64,000 nucleotides of DNA from Amycolatopsis orientalis DSM 40040 = KCTC 9412 (GCF_000478275.1 NZ_ASJB01000069.1:1-64000); one strand, 5' to 3'; shown: positions 1-10,260, counted from the stretch's first letter. Numbers and translations: made by a program. The notes: generated from the letters alone by a model not told the origin.

Positions 1-73
1 CGAGAGCTTGGTTCGTGTCCCGGTCGGCCACCCGGTTTCCCTGGCGACTTGGAGAACTTTACACGCCCCGGAA

Positions 74-136
74 GGGCCCCGAAACAGGGGGGTACCTTAA
101 CTGCGTTTCCGCAGGTCAAGGCCCCTGTTTCGGGCC
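74..136. terminator. Inverted repeat downstream of tyrS
   Basis: Arms at 74-90 and 122-136 share the core CCGAAACAGGGG and its complement, separated by about 31 nt. It lies just after the tyrS stop on the minus strand, so it is a likely terminator. Bases 1-73 hold nothing I can recognise. Confidence 0.5.
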
Positions 137-146
137 CGGGCCGCGG

Positions 147-1421
147 TCAGCCCCCGACGCGCACGCCGGCGACGTTGCGCTTGCCCTTGCGGACCACGAG
201 CCAGCGGCCGTGCAGGGCGTCGTCCGCGGACGGCTTCCACTCCTCGTCGGCGATCTTCGTGTTGTTGACGTACGCGCCGCCTTCCTTGACGGTGCGGCGC
301 GCGGCGCCCTTGCTGTCGACGAGCCCGGCGGCGATCAGCAGGTCGACGATCGTCGACTCACCGTTCGGGTCCACCTTGCCGTTCGGCACCTCGGCCATGG
401 CGGCGTCGAGGGTCGACGAGTCGAGTTCGCGCAGCTCTCCCCTGCCGAAGAGCGCCTGGCTCGCGGCGATGACCTGCCGGGTCGCCGCCTCGCCGTGCAC
501 CAGCGTCGTGAAGTCCTCCGCCAGCTTCCGCTGCGCGGACCGCAGGTGGGGGCGCTGTTCGGTGTCCTCGGCGAGCGCCGCGATCTCCTCCTGCCCGAGG
601 AAGGAGAACATCTTCAGGTAGCGGATGACGTCGGCGTCGGCGACGTTCAGGAAGTACTGGAACCACGCGTACGGCGAGGTCATCTCCGGGTCGAGCCAGA
701 CGCTGCCGCCACCGGTGGACTTCCCGAACTTGCGCCCGTCGGAATCGGTGACCAGGGGCGCGGTCAGCGCGTGAACATGCCCGCCGTCGGTCCGGCGGAT
801 CAGGTCGACACCGCCGACGAGGTTGCCCCACTGATCAGAGCCGCCGATCTGCAGCTTGCAGCCGTATTCGCGGTAAAGGTGCAGGTAGTCCTGCGACTGC
901 AGCAGCAGGTAGCTGAACTCGGTGTAGGAGATGCCGTCGGTTTCGAGGCGGCGCTTCACCGTCTCCCGGTTCAGCATCATGTTGACCGGGAAGTGCTTGC
1001 CGACGTCGCGCAGGAACTCGACCACGCTCTGCTTCGCGGTCCAATCCAGGTTGTTCTCGATCACCGCGCCCGTCGGCGAGTCGTCGAAGTCGACGAACCG
1101 CTCCAGCTGCCCGCGGATCCGGTCGGCCCACGCGGAGACCGTGTCCACCGTGTTCAGGGTGCGCTCACCGGTGTCGCGCGGGTCGCCGATCATCCCGGTG
1201 GCGACCCCGGCCAGCACGATCGGCCGGTGTCCGGCGCGCTGGAAGCGCGAGAGCATCAGCAGCGGGACCAGGTTGCCGGCGTGCAGGCTGGGTGCGGTCG
1301 GGTCGAATCCGCAATAGAGCGTGAGGGGTCCTTGGTCGAGGTCTCGCCGCAGTGCGTCGGTGTCGGTGGATTGCGCGATGAGGCCGCGCCAGGTCAGCTC
1401 GTCAAGGATGTGCTCGCTCAC
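147..1421 (-). CDS. tyrS: Tyrosyl-tRNA synthetase
   Basis: A class Ic aminoacyl-tRNA synthetase that charges tRNA-Tyr with tyrosine in the cytoplasm. The 424-residue protein has the expected length. The HIGH-type motif is HAGN at residues 47-50, GSDQWGN lies at about 194-200, and the KMSKS loop is KFGKS at about 231-235. The C-terminal ~70 residues look like an S4 RNA-binding domain. The start is GTG, with GGGAGG about ten bases upstream. It follows the 3-methyladenine glycosylase gene by 32 bp on the same strand, so the two are probably cotranscribed. An inverted repeat follows the stop. Confidence 0.97.
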   Translation of the reverse strand: MSEHILDELTWRGLIAQSTDTDALRRDLDQGPLTLYCGFDPTAPSLHAGNLVPLLMLSRFQRAGHRPIVLAGVATGMIGDPRDTGERTLNTVDTVSAWADRIRGQLERFVDFDDSPTGAVIENNLDWTAKQSVVEFLRDVGKHFPVNMMLNRETVKRRLETDGISYTEFSYLLLQSQDYLHLYREYGCKLQIGGSDQWGNLVGGVDLIRRTDGGHVHALTAPLVTDSDGRKFGKSTGGGSVWLDPEMTSPYAWFQYFLNVADADVIRYLKMFSFLGQEEIAALAEDTEQRPHLRSAQRKLAEDFTTLVHGEAATRQVIAASQALFGRGELRELDSSTLDAAMAEVPNGKVDPNGESTIVDLLIAAGLVDSKGAARRTVKEGGAYVNNTKIADEEWKPSADDALHGRWLVVRKGKRNVAGVRVGG

Positions 1422-1453
1422 GCCTGTAGATCCTCCCGCACCAGGTCAACCGA

Positions 1454-2098
1454 CTATCGGCCGGGGGCCGCCGCCCGTCGCTTGCCGCCCCGGCGATAGG
1501 TGGAGACGGCGGGTGAGCCGTCGATCCAGAACCGCCACGGCGTGTCCATCGCCATCGCGACGCCGACGCGCGGCCCGGTGCGGATGGCCGTTTCCGGGAC
1601 GCGTTCACCGGTGAACAGCCGGACGGGGGACGCGGGATCGGTCAGATCGACGCCGTTCTCGGCCCGGTCGATGCCGAGCACCGAGGTGAGGATGGCCGGT
1701 CCCTTGGCGAGTTCGCCGTTGCCCCGCGCCGACGGACGGCGCGCCTTGGCGATGTCCGCGCCGGCCACCACTTCCCCGGCCCGCAGCAGCACGGCACCCG
1801 GCTGCCCGTCTTCGGTGCCGACGACGTTGGCACAGAAGTGCATGCCGTAGACGAAGTACACGTACAGATGTCCCGCCGGGCCCCACATGACCGCGTTGCG
1901 CGGGGTCTTGCCGCGATAGCAGTGCGACGCGGGGTCGTCGAGTCCGCGATAGGCCTCGACCTCCACCAGGCGGACCGCGACGGTGCCGTCGGGACCGGTC
2001 GCTTCGAGCACCGCGCCGAGCAGGAGCGTGGACAGCTCCACCGGATCCAGCGCCAGCTCCCGCCGGGTGAACTGTCTGCCGGTCACCACGTTCCGCAC
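1454..2098 (-). CDS. DNA-3-methyladenine glycosylase, AAG/MPG type
   Basis: Base-excision repair glycosylase of the alkyladenine glycosylase (AAG/MPG) fold that removes alkylated purines. The 214 residues match the bacterial family length. VEVEAYRG at 45-52 carries the expected catalytic glutamate (E48) and intercalating tyrosine (Y50). It is followed by DPASH, TPRN.VMWGPAGHLYVYFVYGM and a C-terminal GPRVGV segment, all family hallmarks. The start is GTG directly after AAAAGGAGA. It sits upstream of tyrS in an apparent two-gene operon, a pairing also seen in mycobacteria. Confidence 0.93.
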   Translation of the reverse strand: MRNVVTGRQFTRRELALDPVELSTLLLGAVLEATGPDGTVAVRLVEVEAYRGLDDPASHCYRGKTPRNAVMWGPAGHLYVYFVYGMHFCANVVGTEDGQPGAVLLRAGEVVAGADIAKARRPSARGNGELAKGPAILTSVLGIDRAENGVDLTDPASPVRLFTGERVPETAIRTGPRVGVAMAMDTPWRFWIDGSPAVSTYRRGGKRRAAAPGR

Positions 2099-2220
2099 TC
2101 TCCTTTTGCCCGCGATCTCCCTCAGCCGACCCTATCCCGGACCGGGGCCATCGACGCTTAGCGCACGGTTAGTGAGCCATGCCACGGTCGGTGCCCTGGG
2201 TCCCCGAAGAAAGGCCAAAA

Positions 2221-2616
2221 ATGTCCGTCAAGACGTTTCTCACGCGTTTCGCCGTCCTCGGGACGCTCACCGCGGCGGCGTCGACCGCGCTCATGACCGG
2301 AACGGCCTCCGCGGCCTCCGAGAAGGTCTGTAGTTCCTACTACTGCAACACCACGAACGGGACGGCCAACTACGTGACGACCCTCGTCGCCTCGCGGAAC
2401 TCGCCGCTCGTCGGCAAATACGGATACTTCAACGTGTACGGCCCCAACGGATTCAACTTGACCGGCCGGACGAGCACGGAGAGCCGCGACACGTTCGCGA
2501 TCAGAAAGTCCTTCGATCCTGGCTCCCTGCTCTGTCTGCGCTTCTTCGAGAGTGTGGGAGGCGGTGCCTGGAAGCAGCGGGGTAACGCGGTGTGCACGAC
2601 GACGCCGGTCGGCTGA
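2221..2616 (+). CDS. Small secreted protein of unknown function
   Basis: A 131-residue exported protein. An upstream in-frame ATG at 2179 is possible, but ATG 2221 is preceded by AGAAAGG at good spacing and begins a clean signal peptide, with a likely cut after TASA near residue 31. The mature part has four cysteines (VCSSYYC, LLCLRF, AVCTTT), which could form two disulfides, and is rich in Ser, Thr and Asn. I do not recognise a family. It is a single-gene unit convergent with argH. Confidence 0.75.
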   Translation: MSVKTFLTRFAVLGTLTAAASTALMTGTASAASEKVCSSYYCNTTNGTANYVTTLVASRNSPLVGKYGYFNVYGPNGFNLTGRTSTESRDTFAIRKSFDPGSLLCLRFFESVGGGAWKQRGNAVCTTTPVG

Positions 2617-2630
2617 TCGCGACACGTCCG

Positions 2631-2680
2631 GGGTCGTGAGTGGTAAGTGCCGTTCTAACGGCACTTACCACTCACGACCC
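2631..2680. terminator. Perfect 24-bp palindrome between convergent genes
   Basis: Two 24-nt arms (2631-2654 and 2657-2680) are perfect complements around a 2-nt centre. The outer module GTGAGTGGTAA recurs at 39530. It lies between the secreted-protein gene and argH, whose ends face each other, so it probably terminates both. Confidence 0.75.
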
Positions 2681-2685
2681 ACTTG

Positions 2686-4101
2686 TCAGCTCAGCCAGGC
2701 GCGGTGTTCGGCGACCCGCGCGACCAGCCGGTCCCGCTGCTCGGCGACCCGCTCGGGAGCCGTGCCGCCGCGGGCGTTGCGCGAGCTCACCGAGCCCTCG
2801 ACGGTCAGCACCTCGCGCACGGCGGGCGTCAGCGCCGGGTTGATCTTCTCGAATTCCTCGTCGGTCAATTCGTCCAGCCCGACACCGCGGCCTTCGGCCA
2901 CGCGGACGCTCTCCCCCGCCGCTTCGTGCGCGACACGGAACGGAACGCCCTGGCGCACGAGCCATTCGGCGATGTCCGTGGCGAGGGTGAACCCGGCGGG
3001 CGCCAGTTCGGCGAGCCGGTCGGTGTGGAAGGTCAGCGTCTCGAGCATGCCCGCGATCGCCGGGAACAGCAGTTCCAGCTGTTCGACGGAGTCGAAGACC
3101 GGCTCCTTGTCCTCCTGCAGGTCCCGGTTGTACGCGAGCGGCTGCGCCTTGAGCGTCGCGAGCAGGCCGGTCAGGTTGCCGATGAGTCGTCCGGCCTTGC
3201 CGCGGGTCAGTTCGGCGACGTCCGGGTTCTTCTTCTGCGGCATGATCGAGCTGCCGGTCGCCCACGCGTCGTCGAGGGTGACGTAGCCGAATTCGGCGGT
3301 GTTCCAGATGATCACCTCTTCGGCGATCCTGGACAGGTTGACCGCGAGCATCGCGACGTCGAAGGCGAACTCGGCGACGAAGTCGCGCGAAGCGGTGCCG
3401 TCGATGGAGTTCTCGACACTGGTGTCGAAGCCCAGTTCCTCGGCGACGGCCTCGGGGTCGAGGCCGAGCGAGGAGCCCGCGAGCGCGCCGGAACCGTAGG
3501 GCGATTCGGCGGTGCGAGCGTCCCAGTCACGCAACCGGGTGACATCGCGCAGCAGGGACTGGCCGTGCGCGAGCAGATGGTGCGCGAGCAGGACCGGCTG
3601 GGCGTGCTGCAGATGCGTACGCCCCGGCAGGATCGCGTCCGGATGCCGGTCCGCCTGCGAAACCAGCGCGTCGACGACGCCCAGCGTGCCGGCGACGACC
3701 CGGCGGGCGGCGTCGCGCAGCCACATCCGGAACAGCGTCGCGACCTGGTCGTTGCGCGAACGCCCCGCCCGCAGCTTGCCACCGAGATCGGTGCCGGCCC
3801 GCTCCAGCAGGCCGCGTTCGAGCGCGGTGTGGACGTCCTCGTCGGCGACGGTCGGGGTGAACTCGCCCGAGGCGACGTCCTGCGCGAGGGTGTCCAGCGC
3901 GGCGAGCATGCCCGTCAGCTCGTCTTCGGTGAGAAGCCCGGCCTTCCGCAGCACTCGCGCGTGGGCCCGCGACCCGGCGATGTCGTACGGCGCCAGGCGC
4001 CAGTCGAAATGGGTCGAGGCGCTCAGTGCCGCCATCGCCTCCGCCGGTCCGCTGGCGAACCGGCCGCCCCACAGCTGCACCGGCTGCTCATTCCCGCTCA
4101 C
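2686..4101 (-). CDS. argH: Argininosuccinate lyase
   Basis: Last step of arginine synthesis: cleaves argininosuccinate to arginine and fumarate. The 471-residue protein has the fumarase/aspartase superfamily signature GSSIMPQKKNPD (catalytic Ser loop) at about residues 281-292 and the N-terminal segment WGGRF. The start is GTG. It is the distal gene of the arg operon and follows the truncated argG remnant by 26 bp. In actinobacteria argG normally sits directly before argH; here only a remnant does. Confidence 0.97.
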   Translation of the reverse strand: MSGNEQPVQLWGGRFASGPAEAMAALSASTHFDWRLAPYDIAGSRAHARVLRKAGLLTEDELTGMLAALDTLAQDVASGEFTPTVADEDVHTALERGLLERAGTDLGGKLRAGRSRNDQVATLFRMWLRDAARRVVAGTLGVVDALVSQADRHPDAILPGRTHLQHAQPVLLAHHLLAHGQSLLRDVTRLRDWDARTAESPYGSGALAGSSLGLDPEAVAEELGFDTSVENSIDGTASRDFVAEFAFDVAMLAVNLSRIAEEVIIWNTAEFGYVTLDDAWATGSSIMPQKKNPDVAELTRGKAGRLIGNLTGLLATLKAQPLAYNRDLQEDKEPVFDSVEQLELLFPAIAGMLETLTFHTDRLAELAPAGFTLATDIAEWLVRQGVPFRVAHEAAGESVRVAEGRGVGLDELTDEEFEKINPALTPAVREVLTVEGSVSSRNARGGTAPERVAEQRDRLVARVAEHRAWLS

Positions 4102-4127
4102 AACACTCCTCGGATTTCCTTGATTCT

Positions 4128-4481
4128 TCAGGCGACTGACCGGTCGAAGGTAGCGCCTGTGGTGAAGTCGTACAGCGCGCGCTCGTCGCGCGCGGAATTC
4201 ACGACCACGTTCCCGCGGTGCAGGATCAACCGGACTTCGCCGGACACCTGCCCGAGGCTGACCTTTTCCAGTTCCTCGTGCGCGGTGACCAACGCGGCCG
4301 CGCCGGGACCCTCGTAGATCTCGCGGCCTTTGAGCCCGAAGGCGCCGATGCGGCGGTTCACCTGCTGGAAGGCCTCCAGCAGGGTCACGGTCTCCCCGTC
4401 GATGGCGACCGGCACCCCTTCGTCGAAGGTGACGACCAGCTTCTCCGGGTCATCCGGGAAGGCGAACCCCTCAGGCGTCAC
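4128..4481 (-). pseudogene. argG: Miniature argG remnant (C-terminal argininosuccinate synthase fragment)
   Basis: A 117-codon open frame at the usual argG position between argR and argH. It reads like the C-terminal part of mycobacterial-type ArgG: PEKLVVTFDEGVPVAIDG, then VNRRIGAFG, GREIYEGPGA, VTAHEELE, VSGEVRLILH and LYDF. Against ArgG as I recall it, the N-terminal ~230 residues (ATP-pyrophosphatase domain) are absent, and about 14 and about 45 residues are cut out in frame after RIGAFG and after EELEKVSL. The last ~20 residues are also missing. It has no frameshift, GAGGAGG lies just ahead of GTG 4481, and it overlaps argR by 11 bp, so it may still be translated. A longer GTG start at 4496 is possible. 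It cannot be a synthase; a full argG must lie outside this window. Confidence 0.8.
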
Positions 4482-4992
4482 CTTCGGCCTCCTCACCGCC
4501 GTCCACCGTGGACGACCTTCGGGCCAGCGCCATGAAGCGCTCGGCCAGATCCTTGCCGGACAAGGGTTCTCTCGCGATCACCGCGACCGTGTCGTCGCCC
4601 GCGATCGAACCGACGACCTCCTCCAGCGCCGCCCGGTCGATGGCGCTGGCGAGGAACTGCGCCGCCCCGGGCGGGGTGCGCAGTACGGTCAGGTTCCCCG
4701 ACGAATCCGCCGAAACGAGCAGCTCGGCGAGCAACCGTGAAAGCCGGGAAGTCCCGCCCTGCACTCCGCGTACCGGGCTGCCGTCCTCCGGGATGACGTA
4801 CACGGGCGCGCCGGAATCGGCGCCCCGCAGCTTCACCGCGCCCAGTTCGTCGAGGTCGCGCGACAGCGTCGCCTGGGTGACGTCGATGCCTTCCGCGGCC
4901 AGGAGCTTCGCGAGCTCTGTCTGGCTGCGGATGGCCATCGTGGACACGAGTTCGGTGATCCGGGCCTGCCGGGTGACCCTGCTGCCGGTCAT
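4471..4992 (-). CDS. argR: Arginine repressor ArgR
   Basis: Arginine-responsive repressor of the arg genes. The N-terminal winged helix shows the ArgR DNA-binding pattern (RQARITELV, then VTQATLSRDLDELG). The C-terminal half is the oligomerisation and arginine-binding domain, with GTVL-type core segments and a GDDTV motif. I choose ATG 4992 (173 aa) because it overlaps the argF stop in an ATGA junction, the style used throughout this operon; the longer start at 5016 would run into argF. The C-terminus ends in a short acidic tail. Its likely target is the box at the argC promoter. Confidence 0.95.
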   Translation of the reverse strand: MTGSRVTRQARITELVSTMAIRSQTELAKLLAAEGIDVTQATLSRDLDELGAVKLRGADSGAPVYVIPEDGSPVRGVQGGTSRLSRLLAELLVSADSSGNLTVLRTPPGAAQFLASAIDRAALEEVVGSIAGDDTVAVIAREPLSGKDLAERFMALARRSSTVDGGEEAEGDA

Positions 4993-5915
4993 CGTCGCTT
5001 CTCGTCCAGGAGCCATACCAGCAGCGCCTTCTGCGCGTGCAGCCGGTTTTCGGCCTCGTCCCAGACCGCGCTCGACGGGCCGTCGATGACCTCGTCGGTG
5101 ATCTCCCAGCCGCGGTGCGCGGGCAGGCAGTGCAGCACGATCGCCTCGTCCGCCGCCCGGCGCATCAGGGCGGCGTTGACCTGCAGCTCCCGGAACGGAC
5201 CGACCCGGTCGAGACCGTCGTTCTCCTGGCCCATCGAGGTCCAGGTGTCGGTGACGACGACGTCCGCGCCTTCGACGGCGGCGTACGGGTCGGTGAAGAC
5301 CGTGGTGCTGCCGCCGGTCTCGGTCGACCGGTGCTTGGCGTCGAGCATGACCTGCTGATCCGGCTGGAAGCCCTCCGGCGAGACGACGCGCACGTGCATC
5401 CCGGCCGTGGTCCCGCCCAGCAGCAGCGAATGCGCCATGTTGTTGGCGCCGTCACCGAGGTAGACGAGGGTGAGCCCGGCGAGCTTGCCCTTGCGCTCGC
5501 GGATGGTCATCAGATCGGTGAGCACCTGGCACGGGTGGAACTCGTCGGTCAGCGCGTTGATCACCGGGATGCTCGCCGCCGACGCCATCGCGTCGATGCG
5601 CTTCTGGGCGAAGGTCCGCCAGACGATCGCATCCAGGTAGCGCGAAAGCACCCGCGAGGTGTCCTCGATGGTCTCTTCGCGGCCGAGCTGCATGGAGCGT
5701 CCGTCGACGATCACCGGGTTCCCGCCGAGCTGGGCGATGCCCACCTCGAACGAGAACCGGGTCCGGGTGGAGTTCTTCTCGAAGATCGCCGCGACGGACT
5801 TGCCCTCCAGGGCGCGGGAGCTCAGCGGCTCGGCCTTCAACTGGTCGGCGAGGTCCAGGATCTCGGCCTGTTCGGCCGGGCTGAGATCGTCGTCGCGGAG
5901 AAAGTTGCGGAGCAT
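4989..5915 (-). CDS. argF: Ornithine carbamoyltransferase
   Basis: Transfers carbamoyl from carbamoyl phosphate to ornithine, giving citrulline. The 308-residue protein starts MLRNFLRDDDLSP. It has the carbamoyl-phosphate motif STRTRFSFE, the HPCQ..D segment and the ornithine-side signature HCLPAHRG near the C-terminus. ATG 5915 is preferred over an upstream in-frame start because it matches family N-termini and leaves a 16-bp gap to argD. Its stop overlaps the argR start. Confidence 0.97.
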   Translation of the reverse strand: MLRNFLRDDDLSPAEQAEILDLADQLKAEPLSSRALEGKSVAAIFEKNSTRTRFSFEVGIAQLGGNPVIVDGRSMQLGREETIEDTSRVLSRYLDAIVWRTFAQKRIDAMASAASIPVINALTDEFHPCQVLTDLMTIRERKGKLAGLTLVYLGDGANNMAHSLLLGGTTAGMHVRVVSPEGFQPDQQVMLDAKHRSTETGGSTTVFTDPYAAVEGADVVVTDTWTSMGQENDGLDRVGPFRELQVNAALMRRAADEAIVLHCLPAHRGWEITDEVIDGPSSAVWDEAENRLHAQKALLVWLLDEKRR

Positions 5916-5931
5916 CGGTTTCGTCTCTGTC

Positions 5932-7121
<1,190 letters not shown>

Positions 7122-7125
<4 letters not shown>

Positions 7126-8042
7126 GGGAGCTCCGTTTCGGGGAAGACCATGGTGCCGATGCCACGGGAGGTGAAGACCTCGAGCAGCACCGAATGGGCG
7201 ATGCGGCCGTCGATCACGTGCGCGCGGCGGACGCCGCCGCGGATGGCGCGCACGCAGGCCTCCATCTTCGGGATCATGCCGCTGGCGAGGCCGGGCAGCA
7301 GGGTTTCGAGGCGGTCCACGCGGACGCGGTCGACCAGCGAGCTACGGTCCGGCCAGTTGGCGTAGAGACCTTCGACGTCGGTGAGGACGACGAGCTTCTC
7401 CGCGCCCAGCGCGGCGGCGAGCGCGCCGGCGGCGGTGTCGGCGTTGATGTTGTGCACCACGCCGTCGACGTCCGGGGCCACCGTGGAGACCACCGGGATG
7501 CGCCCGGCGTTGACGATGTCGAGTACCGCGTCCGGGTTGACCTCGGAAACCTCGCCGACGAGACCGATGTCGACCTGCTCACCGTCCACAGTGGCCTGCT
7601 TGCGCTCGGCGGTGAACAGCCGCGCGTCCTCGCCGGAGATGCCGACCGCGTACGGGCCGTGCGCGTTGATCAGCCCGACGAGTTCGCGGCTGACCTGTCC
7701 GGTCAGCACCATGCGGACGATGTCCATCGTCTCCGGGGTGGTGACGCGCAGGCCGCCCTTGAACTCGCCTTCGACGCCGAGCCGGTTGAGCATGGCGGTG
7801 ATCTGCGGGCCGCCGCCGTGCACCACGACCGGGCGCAACCCGGCCATCCGCAGGAACACCATGTCCTCGGCGAAGGCCTGCTTGAGGGTCTCGTCGATCA
7901 TGGCGTTGCCGCCGTACTTCACCACGACGGTGGCGCCGTGGAAACGCTGCAGCCAGGGCAGGGCCTCGATGAGGATCGCGGCCTTCTCGGCGGCCGTCGC
8001 GAGCCGTTCGTCCGCGGGGATCGTGGATTCGGAAGGGCTCAT
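7122..8042 (-). CDS. argB: Acetylglutamate kinase
   Basis: Phosphorylates N-acetylglutamate, the second step of arginine synthesis and usually the arginine feedback point. The 306-residue amino-acid-kinase fold shows VVKYGGNAM (phosphate loop), VVVHGGGPQI (substrate site) and NINADTAAGALA near the nucleotide site. It overlaps argJ upstream and argD downstream by 4 bp each. Confidence 0.97.
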
Positions 8043-9199
8043 GACGAGTACGCGCTGTTCTCTTCGACGTAGGCGTGCGAGAGGTCGGTCGTGTAGATCG
8101 TCGCCTCGCCTTCGCCCAGACCGAGGTCGACGACGATCGTGATGTCGCGTCCGGAGAGGTCGGCCTCGGAGCGGTCGGCGGCCGTGGTGCCCTTGGCGAA
8201 CAGGGTGACGCCGTTGATCGTGATGGAGACCTTTTCCGGGTCGATCTCGGCGGGCACCCGGCCCAGCGCCATGGCGATCCGGCCCCAGTTGGGATCCGAA
8301 CCGAACAACGCGGTCTTGACCAGGTTGTCCTCGGCGATCGTCCGGCCGACGGCGATCGCGTCGGCCTCGCTCGCCGCGCCGGTGACCATGACGTCGACGT
8401 ACTTGGTGGCGCCCTCGGAGTCCGCGCGCAGTTGCAGCACGAGGTCGAGGCTGACAGTGGTGAGCAGTTCGGTCAGTTCGGTCTCGGACGGTTCGACGCC
8501 GCTGGCGCCGGACGCGAGGACGAGGACGGTGTCGTTGGTGGAGGTGCCGCCGTCGACGTCGAGCCGGTCGAAGGTGACGCCGGTGGCGGCACGCAGGGCC
8601 CGGTCGAGGACCTCCGGCGAGACGACCGCGTCGGTGGTGAGGACCGAGAGCATCGTCGCGAGGTTCGGGGCGAGCATGCCGGCGCCCTTGGCGAATCCGC
8701 CGACGCTCCAGCCGCTTTCGTGCTTCGCGACCGCCTGCTTCGGCTTGCTGTCGGTGGTCATGACCGCGGTGGCGGCGGCGAGATCGGTTTCGGCGCCGGT
8801 CCCGAGTTCCTTGACGGCGGTGTCCACGCCCGACAGCAGCGCGTCCATCGGCAGGCGCTCACCGATCAGGCCGGTCGAGCAGACGGCGACCTCGATCGCG
8901 CCCGCCTCGAGGAGTTCGGCGACCTTCTCGGCGGTCTTGTGCGTGTCCTGGAAGCCACCGGGGCCGGTGGCCGCGTTCGCGCCGCCGGAGTTGAGCACGA
9001 CGGCCTTGAGCCGCTGCTGCTTCAGTACCTCCTGCGACCACAGCACGGGCGCGGCCTTGATCACGTTGCGGGTGAACACGCCGGCCGCGACCTGCAGCGG
9101 CCCGTCGTTGACGACGAGCGCGAGGTCGAGCTTGCCCTCGGCCTTGATCCCGGCGGCGACGCCCGCGGCGCGGAATCCCTTCGGCTGGGTGACGGTCAC
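8039..9199 (-). CDS. argJ: Bifunctional ornithine acetyltransferase / N-acetylglutamate synthase
   Basis: Recycles the acetyl group from N-acetylornithine to glutamate, giving the cyclic pathway. The 386 residues start VTVTQPKGFRAAG. It contains the self-cleavage region KGAGMLAPNLATML, with the nucleophile threonine just after the alanine, and ends in the family pattern AYVEENSAYSS. The open frame continues far upstream, but that part is antisense to or out of frame with argC. GTG 9199 overlaps the argC stop as GTGA and is the credible start. Confidence 0.96.
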   Translation of the reverse strand: MTVTQPKGFRAAGVAAGIKAEGKLDLALVVNDGPLQVAAGVFTRNVIKAAPVLWSQEVLKQQRLKAVVLNSGGANAATGPGGFQDTHKTAEKVAELLEAGAIEVAVCSTGLIGERLPMDALLSGVDTAVKELGTGAETDLAAATAVMTTDSKPKQAVAKHESGWSVGGFAKGAGMLAPNLATMLSVLTTDAVVSPEVLDRALRAATGVTFDRLDVDGGTSTNDTVLVLASGASGVEPSETELTELLTTVSLDLVLQLRADSEGATKYVDVMVTGAASEADAIAVGRTIAEDNLVKTALFGSDPNWGRIAMALGRVPAEIDPEKVSITINGVTLFAKGTTAADRSEADLSGRDITIVVDLGLGEGEATIYTTDLSHAYVEENSAYSS

Positions 9200-10224
9200 G
9201 GAGCGACTCCTACGGTCGGTAGTCCGGTGGTTTCGGGGAGGCCGAGCGCGATGTTCATCGACTGCACGGCACCTCCCGCGGTGCCCTTGGTCAGGTTGTC
9301 GATGGCCGCGACCACGATCAGGCGCCGGGTGTCGGCGTCGACGGTGACCTGCAGCTGGACGTTGTTCGAGCCGACCACCGAGGCCGACGACGGCCACTGG
9401 CCCGGCGGCAGCAGCTGGACGAACGGCTCGGCGGCGTAGGCCTTCTCGTACACCTCGCGGGCACCGTCGGCGTCCAGGTCGGCCTTGAGCGCGGCGCTCG
9501 CGGTGGTGAGGATGCCACGCGGCATCGGGGCGAGCACCGGGGTGAACGAGACCTTGACCTGCTCCCCCGAGATCGCCGAGAGGTTCTGTGCGAATTCGGG
9601 GGTGTGCCGGTGGGCGCCGCCGACGCCGTACGCGGAGGCCGAACCCATCACCTCCGAACCGAGGAGGTTCGGCTTGAGGCTCTTGCCCGCGCCCGAGGTC
9701 CCGGTCACGGCGACGACGGTGATCTCCGGTTCGATCAGGCCCGCGGCGAGCGCCGGGGCGAGGGCGATCGAACCGCCGGTCGGGAAGCAGCCGGGGACCG
9801 CGATGCGCTTGGTCCCGGCGAGACGCTCGCGAGCGCCGGGGAGCTCGGGGAGGCCGTACGGCCACTGTCCGGCGTGGTCGCCGCCGTACCAGCGCTGCCA
9901 GTCGGCCGCGTTCGCCAGCCGGTGGTCCGCGCCGAGGTCGACGACCAGGACGTCCGGTCCGAGCCGGGCGGCGATGGCCCCGGAGTGGCCGTGGGGCAGC
10001 GCGAGGAAGACGACGTCGTGCCCGGCCAGTGTCTCCGGGGTCGTCTCCAGCAGGACGCGGTCCGCCAGCGGCGCGAGGTGCGGTTGGTGCTGGATGAGCG
10101 GCGTCCCCGCGGAGCTGGCCGCGGTCAGCGCGCCGATCTGGACTTCGGGATGGGTCAGCAGCAGGCGCAGGAGTTCGCCGCCCGCGTACCCGCTGGCTCC
10201 GGCCACCGCGATCTTCACCGTCAT
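9196..10224 (-). CDS. argC: N-acetyl-gamma-glutamyl-phosphate reductase
   Basis: NADPH-dependent reductase of the third arginine step and first gene of the operon. The 342 residues start MTVKIAVAGASGYAGGELLR, a Rossmann dinucleotide motif. The active-site cysteine lies in VPGCFPTGG at about residue 146. I choose ATG 10224 over an in-frame codon at 10260 because the promoter lies between them. The predicted transcription start is at about 10225, so the message is probably leaderless. Confidence 0.96.
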   Translation of the reverse strand: MTVKIAVAGASGYAGGELLRLLLTHPEVQIGALTAASSAGTPLIQHQPHLAPLADRVLLETTPETLAGHDVVFLALPHGHSGAIAARLGPDVLVVDLGADHRLANAADWQRWYGGDHAGQWPYGLPELPGARERLAGTKRIAVPGCFPTGGSIALAPALAAGLIEPEITVVAVTGTSGAGKSLKPNLLGSEVMGSASAYGVGGAHRHTPEFAQNLSAISGEQVKVSFTPVLAPMPRGILTTASAALKADLDADGAREVYEKAYAAEPFVQLLPPGQWPSSASVVGSNNVQLQVTVDADTRRLIVVAAIDNLTKGTAGGAVQSMNIALGLPETTGLPTVGVAP

Positions 10225-10260
10225 ACGAATGATTATGCACAGCAGTGCAAGTTCAATCAA
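10222..10260 (-). promoter_or_regulatory. argC promoter with overlapping ARG box
   Basis: On the minus strand, TTGATT (10260-10255) and CATAAT (10237-10232) are separated by exactly 17 nt. The sequence TGCATAATCATTCGTA, covering the -10, resembles the ArgR box core TGAATAATTATTCA. ArgR bound here would block RNA polymerase. The start codon lies at the predicted transcription start. Confidence 0.65.

Noticed and set aside
1..73. Possible tRNA or rRNA-proximal sequence at the window start
   Set aside because: A GGTTCG string is present but no cloverleaf can be drawn, and the stretch is too short to judge.
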